8,129 nt of DNA, taken from the NCBI GenBank assembly GCA_015654495.1, contig JAATGW010000512.1, positions 1-8,129 of the forward strand, written 5' to 3'. The notes under the pieces are model-generated. The model searched no databases and was not told the DNA's origin. It saw only the letters and a list, made by a program, of their open reading frames with translations. This DNA comes from Chitinophagales bacterium (GTDB lineage Bacteria; Bacteroidota; Bacteroidia; Chitinophagales; Chitinophagaceae). This document shows, in pieces, positions 6,237 to 8,129 of the stretch (the stretch's first letter is position 1; the number at the start of each line of letters is the position of its first letter). Both the position numbers and the translations under genes were made by a program.

Positions 6237-8129
6237 TTACCTGCTGAAGAAATCGGCAGGATAAAAAGCCAGTTTCATGAAACGCTTGCTGATAGCGCGA
6301 AGTACAGGATATATTTCTCGCTATCACAGGGCTACCGTTTTTCCAATGTGGATTCCGCTTTATTCTATACTGATAAAGCAATAGCGCTGAGCAGAGATAT
6401 GAAAGATGCTTCTTTTGAAGCACAGGCCCTGTCGCAGAAAGGGTTTATCCTACTTGAAACCGGCGACATACCGCAATCGCTTAATTGCCAGCTGGAAGCT
6501 CTCCGGCTTAGCGATCTTACCAGAGACCCCGAAACCTTTGCATTCGCCAATAATAGAATCGGTAACGTGTACATGGAACTGGGCGACTATGAGAAATCCA
6601 TCTACTATTACCGCCGGGCTATTGAGATTTTTACAACAATTCATCAAAATGGATATGTTCACAATGAGTATTCCAACATCGGAAATGTTTACGAAATGAT
6701 GGGCGAACTTGATTCCTCAAAAATCTATCAGCAAAAAGTTTATGACTTCAGTCTTACGAATACAGATCGCTACGCAATTACCTACGCAGAAATGCGCCAG
6801 AGGTTTGGGAAGGTGGAACTGGCGCTGGGAAATAACGATGCGGCATTACAACATTTCAGGGCGGGCATAAACGAAGCACTCAGGGATGCGGATTTCAATA
6901 ATCTATCTTTTATCTATGCACAGATGGCCGGTCTTTTTTATAAACTTCAGCAATATGATTCCAGCATGCTGTATGCGAGAAAAACTATTCAGACTGCCAA
7001 CAGCATTTCGCTGAAGAAAGCCATCAATGAAGCCTCTCTCCTCCTTGTCAGTTTGTACTCAAGAAAAAACCAGCCGGATAGCGCACTCGTATATGCGCAA
7101 TTGTCCGCTTCTGTGAAAGACAGCCTCTATGGCAAACAAAGAATTCAGGACCTCCAACGCATTCTGCTAAGTGATCAGCAACGTCAGCAACAACTGGAAG
7201 ATGAAAAAATTCAATTGAAAGAATGGTATCGGGTTGCCGCTCTTCTCAGTGCTCTGATCATTTCGCTGATCATAGGAACTATCCTCTTCAGAAATAATAA
7301 AGCCAAACAGAGAACAAATCAGGTACTGGAAAAAACACTCACAAACCTGAAAGCGACCCAATCTCAATTAATTCACTCTGAAAAAATGGCTTCGCTCGGG
7401 GAACTGACTGCGGGCATCGCACACGAGATACAGAACCCCTTGAATTTCGTCAATAATTTTTCGGAGGTGAGCGGGGACATGATTGATGAGGCAGTAGGCA
7501 GCAGGCAGCAGGCAGGAGAGAACAGCCCTGTAGTTACGGAGTTGCTTACGGATATCAAACAGAATCTGGAAAAAATCAATCATCATGGTAAACGTGCCGA
7601 TGCGATTGTAAAAGGAATGCTGCAGCATTCCCGATCTGCAAAAGGGATAAAGGAACCCACAGATATTAACGCGCTGGCAGATGAATATCTTCGGTTGGCA
7701 TACCATGGATTCAAAGCAAAACATTCATCATTCGAGGCAGAGCTTAAAACTGATTTTGATGATTCTATAGGCACAGTGAATGTCATACCACAGGATATCG
7801 GCAGGGTGTTATTGAACCTTTATAACAATGCGTTTTGGGTAGTGAGGGAGAAATACAAAGAGGGTGAGAAACAGAAACAAATTCGTCGGGACGTCATGCG
7901 TGACGTCCCGACTATGCATGACGTCCATGAATACCAACCGCAGGTATCAGTCAGCACAAAGAAAAAGGGAAATCTGGTCGAGATATCAGTAAAGGATAAC
8001 GGCAACGGCATCCCTCAAAATATAATTGCGAAAATCTTTCAGCCTTTTTTTACTACCAAACCAACCGGACAGGGAACAGGATTGGGACTATCATTAGCTT
8101 ATGATATTGTGAAAGCACATGGAGGTGAA
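6171..8129 (+). CDS. TPR-containing membrane sensor histidine kinase (3' end outside window)
   Basis: This is a second TPR sensor kinase. It is open for 653 codons to the right edge, where it stops at AHGGE in the G2 region; by comparison with kinase 2 about 20-25 residues are missing. The ATG at 6171 opens on a signal peptide (MVRFFLILLLIVEQIVFSAVAQ). Domains: about seven TPR-like units (about 43-315), presumably periplasmic; a charged helix; a membrane helix (about 354-373); a coiled coil with LKATQSQLIHSEKMASLGEL; and the DHp domain with His418 in AGIAHEIQNP. The ATP-binding domain has an N-box with Asn549 and Asn553, G1 VKDNGNGIP with Asp609, and G2 glycines 637 and 639. The catalytic residues visible are intact. 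The DHp half resembles kinase 1 at the DNA level and the ATP-binding half resembles kinase 2, so the gene is a mosaic. Its TPR region is clearly diverged from kinase 2, suggesting a different stimulus. Confidence 0.93.
   Translation, partial: MVRFFLILLLIVEQIVFSAVAQLPAEEIGRIKSQFHETLADSAKYRIYFSLSQGYRFSNVDSALFYTDKAIALSRDMKDASFEAQALSQKGFILLETGDIPQSLNCQLEALRLSDLTRDPETFAFANNRIGNVYMELGDYEKSIYYYRRAIEIFTTIHQNGYVHNEYSNIGNVYEMMGELDSSKIYQQKVYDFSLTNTDRYAITYAEMRQRFGKVELALGNNDAALQHFRAGINEALRDADFNNLSFIYAQMAGLFYKLQQYDSSMLYARKTIQTANSISLKKAINEASLLLVSLYSRKNQPDSALVYAQLSASVKDSLYGKQRIQDLQRILLSDQQRQQQLEDEKIQLKEWYRVAALLSALIISLIIGTILFRNNKAKQRTNQVLEKTLTNLKATQSQLIHSEKMASLGELTAGIAHEIQNPLNFVNNFSEVSGDMIDEAVGSRQQAGENSPVVTELLTDIKQNLEKINHHGKRADAIVKGMLQHSRSAKGIKEPTDINALADEYLRLAYHGFKAKHSSFEAELKTDFDDSIGTVNVIPQDIGRVLLNLYNNAFWVVREKYKEGEKQKQIRRDVMRDVPTMHDVHEYQPQVSVSTKKKGNLVEISVKDNGNGIPQNIIAKIFQPFFTTKPTGQGTGLGLSLAYDIVKAHGGE
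7490..7517 (+). repeat. Heptanucleotide tandem repeat in the DHp loop of kinase 3
   Basis: Four 7-bp units lie in a row: GGCAGTA, GGCAGCA, GGCAGCA and GGCAGGA. They encode most of EAVGSRQQAGE (about residues 440-449), in the turn between the two DHp helices. Because 7 is not a multiple of 3, each unit is read in a different frame, and only a total change divisible by 3 would preserve the gene. The repeats are purer than those in kinase 1. Confidence 0.8.
7841..7877 (+). repeat. 37-bp block shared with kinase 2 (second copy)
   Basis: This segment is identical to bases 5518-5554 and encodes the same REKYKEGEKQ loop. Just after it, kinase 2 reads ACAGAAATTCGT where this gene reads CAAATTCGT, a one-codon difference before the palindrome. 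Confidence 0.8.
7885..7926 (+). repeat. Coding palindromic element, copy 3, with extra half-unit
   Basis: A 28-bp palindrome spans 7885-7912, with left arm GTCGGGACGTCATG and right arm CGTGACGTCCCGAC and one mismatched pair near the centre. An additional half-unit, ATGCATGACGTCC, follows at 7914-7926. It is read in frame as RRDVMRDVPTMHDVHEY. The arms are longer than in copy 2 because GTC/GAC also pair: the base changed from A to C on the left (CGTA to CGTC) is matched by G on the right. This could be compensatory change or an independent element variant. Confidence 0.85.
8067..8129 (+). repeat. 63-bp tract identical to kinase 2 (second copy)
   Basis: These are the final 63 bases of the window and match 5729-5791 exactly. 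They cover the G2 glycines and the following helix (LAYDIVKAHGGE). Because the window ends here, the right boundary of the shared tract is unknown. Confidence 0.85.

Noticed and set aside
3322..7926. The palindromes as a CRISPR array or as rho-independent terminators
   Set aside because: The copies are more than 2 kb apart with gene sequence between them, lie inside open reading frames and have no T-run, so neither interpretation fits.

Overview
The window looks like a chromosomal stretch from a member of the Bacteroidota, most likely in or near the Chitinophagaceae/Sphingobacteriales group. This is inferred from three things: histidine kinases built from a signal peptide, TPR repeats, one membrane helix and a kinase core; AT-leaning codon use; and the absence of Shine-Dalgarno sequences ahead of the starts. 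No taxonomic marker gene is present, so the assignment rests on style alone.

Layout, all on the + strand. Bases 1-3629 hold the 3' part of a very large soluble sensor histidine kinase with at least five tandem GAF-like sensor modules; its 5' end lies outside the window. Bases 3785-5857 hold a complete TPR histidine kinase. Bases 5935-6109 hold a short orphan piece of a kinase ATP-binding domain, preceded by a tandem array of 7-bp repeats. Bases 6171-8129 hold a second TPR histidine kinase that runs off the right edge, with only the last few dozen residues missing. No response regulator, transporter, RNA gene, CRISPR array or transposase is visible, and no gap longer than about 160 bases lacks a gene.

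The three kinases share one catalytic core: an H-box with AGIAHEI(Q/R)NPLNFVNNF, a second DHp helix with KINHHGKRADAIVKGMLQHSR, an N-box, a G1 box VKDNG.GIP and a G2 box TGLGLSL. They differ in input: cytoplasmic tandem modules in the first, extracytoplasmic TPRs in the other two. They are tandem paralogs with signs of exchange between copies, including a 63-bp perfectly identical tract between kinases 2 and 3.

The most unusual content is small repetitive DNA embedded in frame inside the kinase genes. (a) A palindrome built on GGGACGTCATG and its inverse lies at the same place and in the same frame in all three ATP-binding domains, encoding RRDVM(H/R)D(V/I)P. (b) A perfect 18-bp palindrome accounts exactly for an 18-bp insertion in the kinase fragment. 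(c) 7-bp tandem repeats occupy the turn between the two DHp helices in two kinases, and a different 7-bp array marks the break point of the fragment. This recalls the Rickettsia palindromic elements and the cyanobacterial short tandem heptanucleotide repeats: mobile or expanding repeats tolerated in surface loops of proteins.
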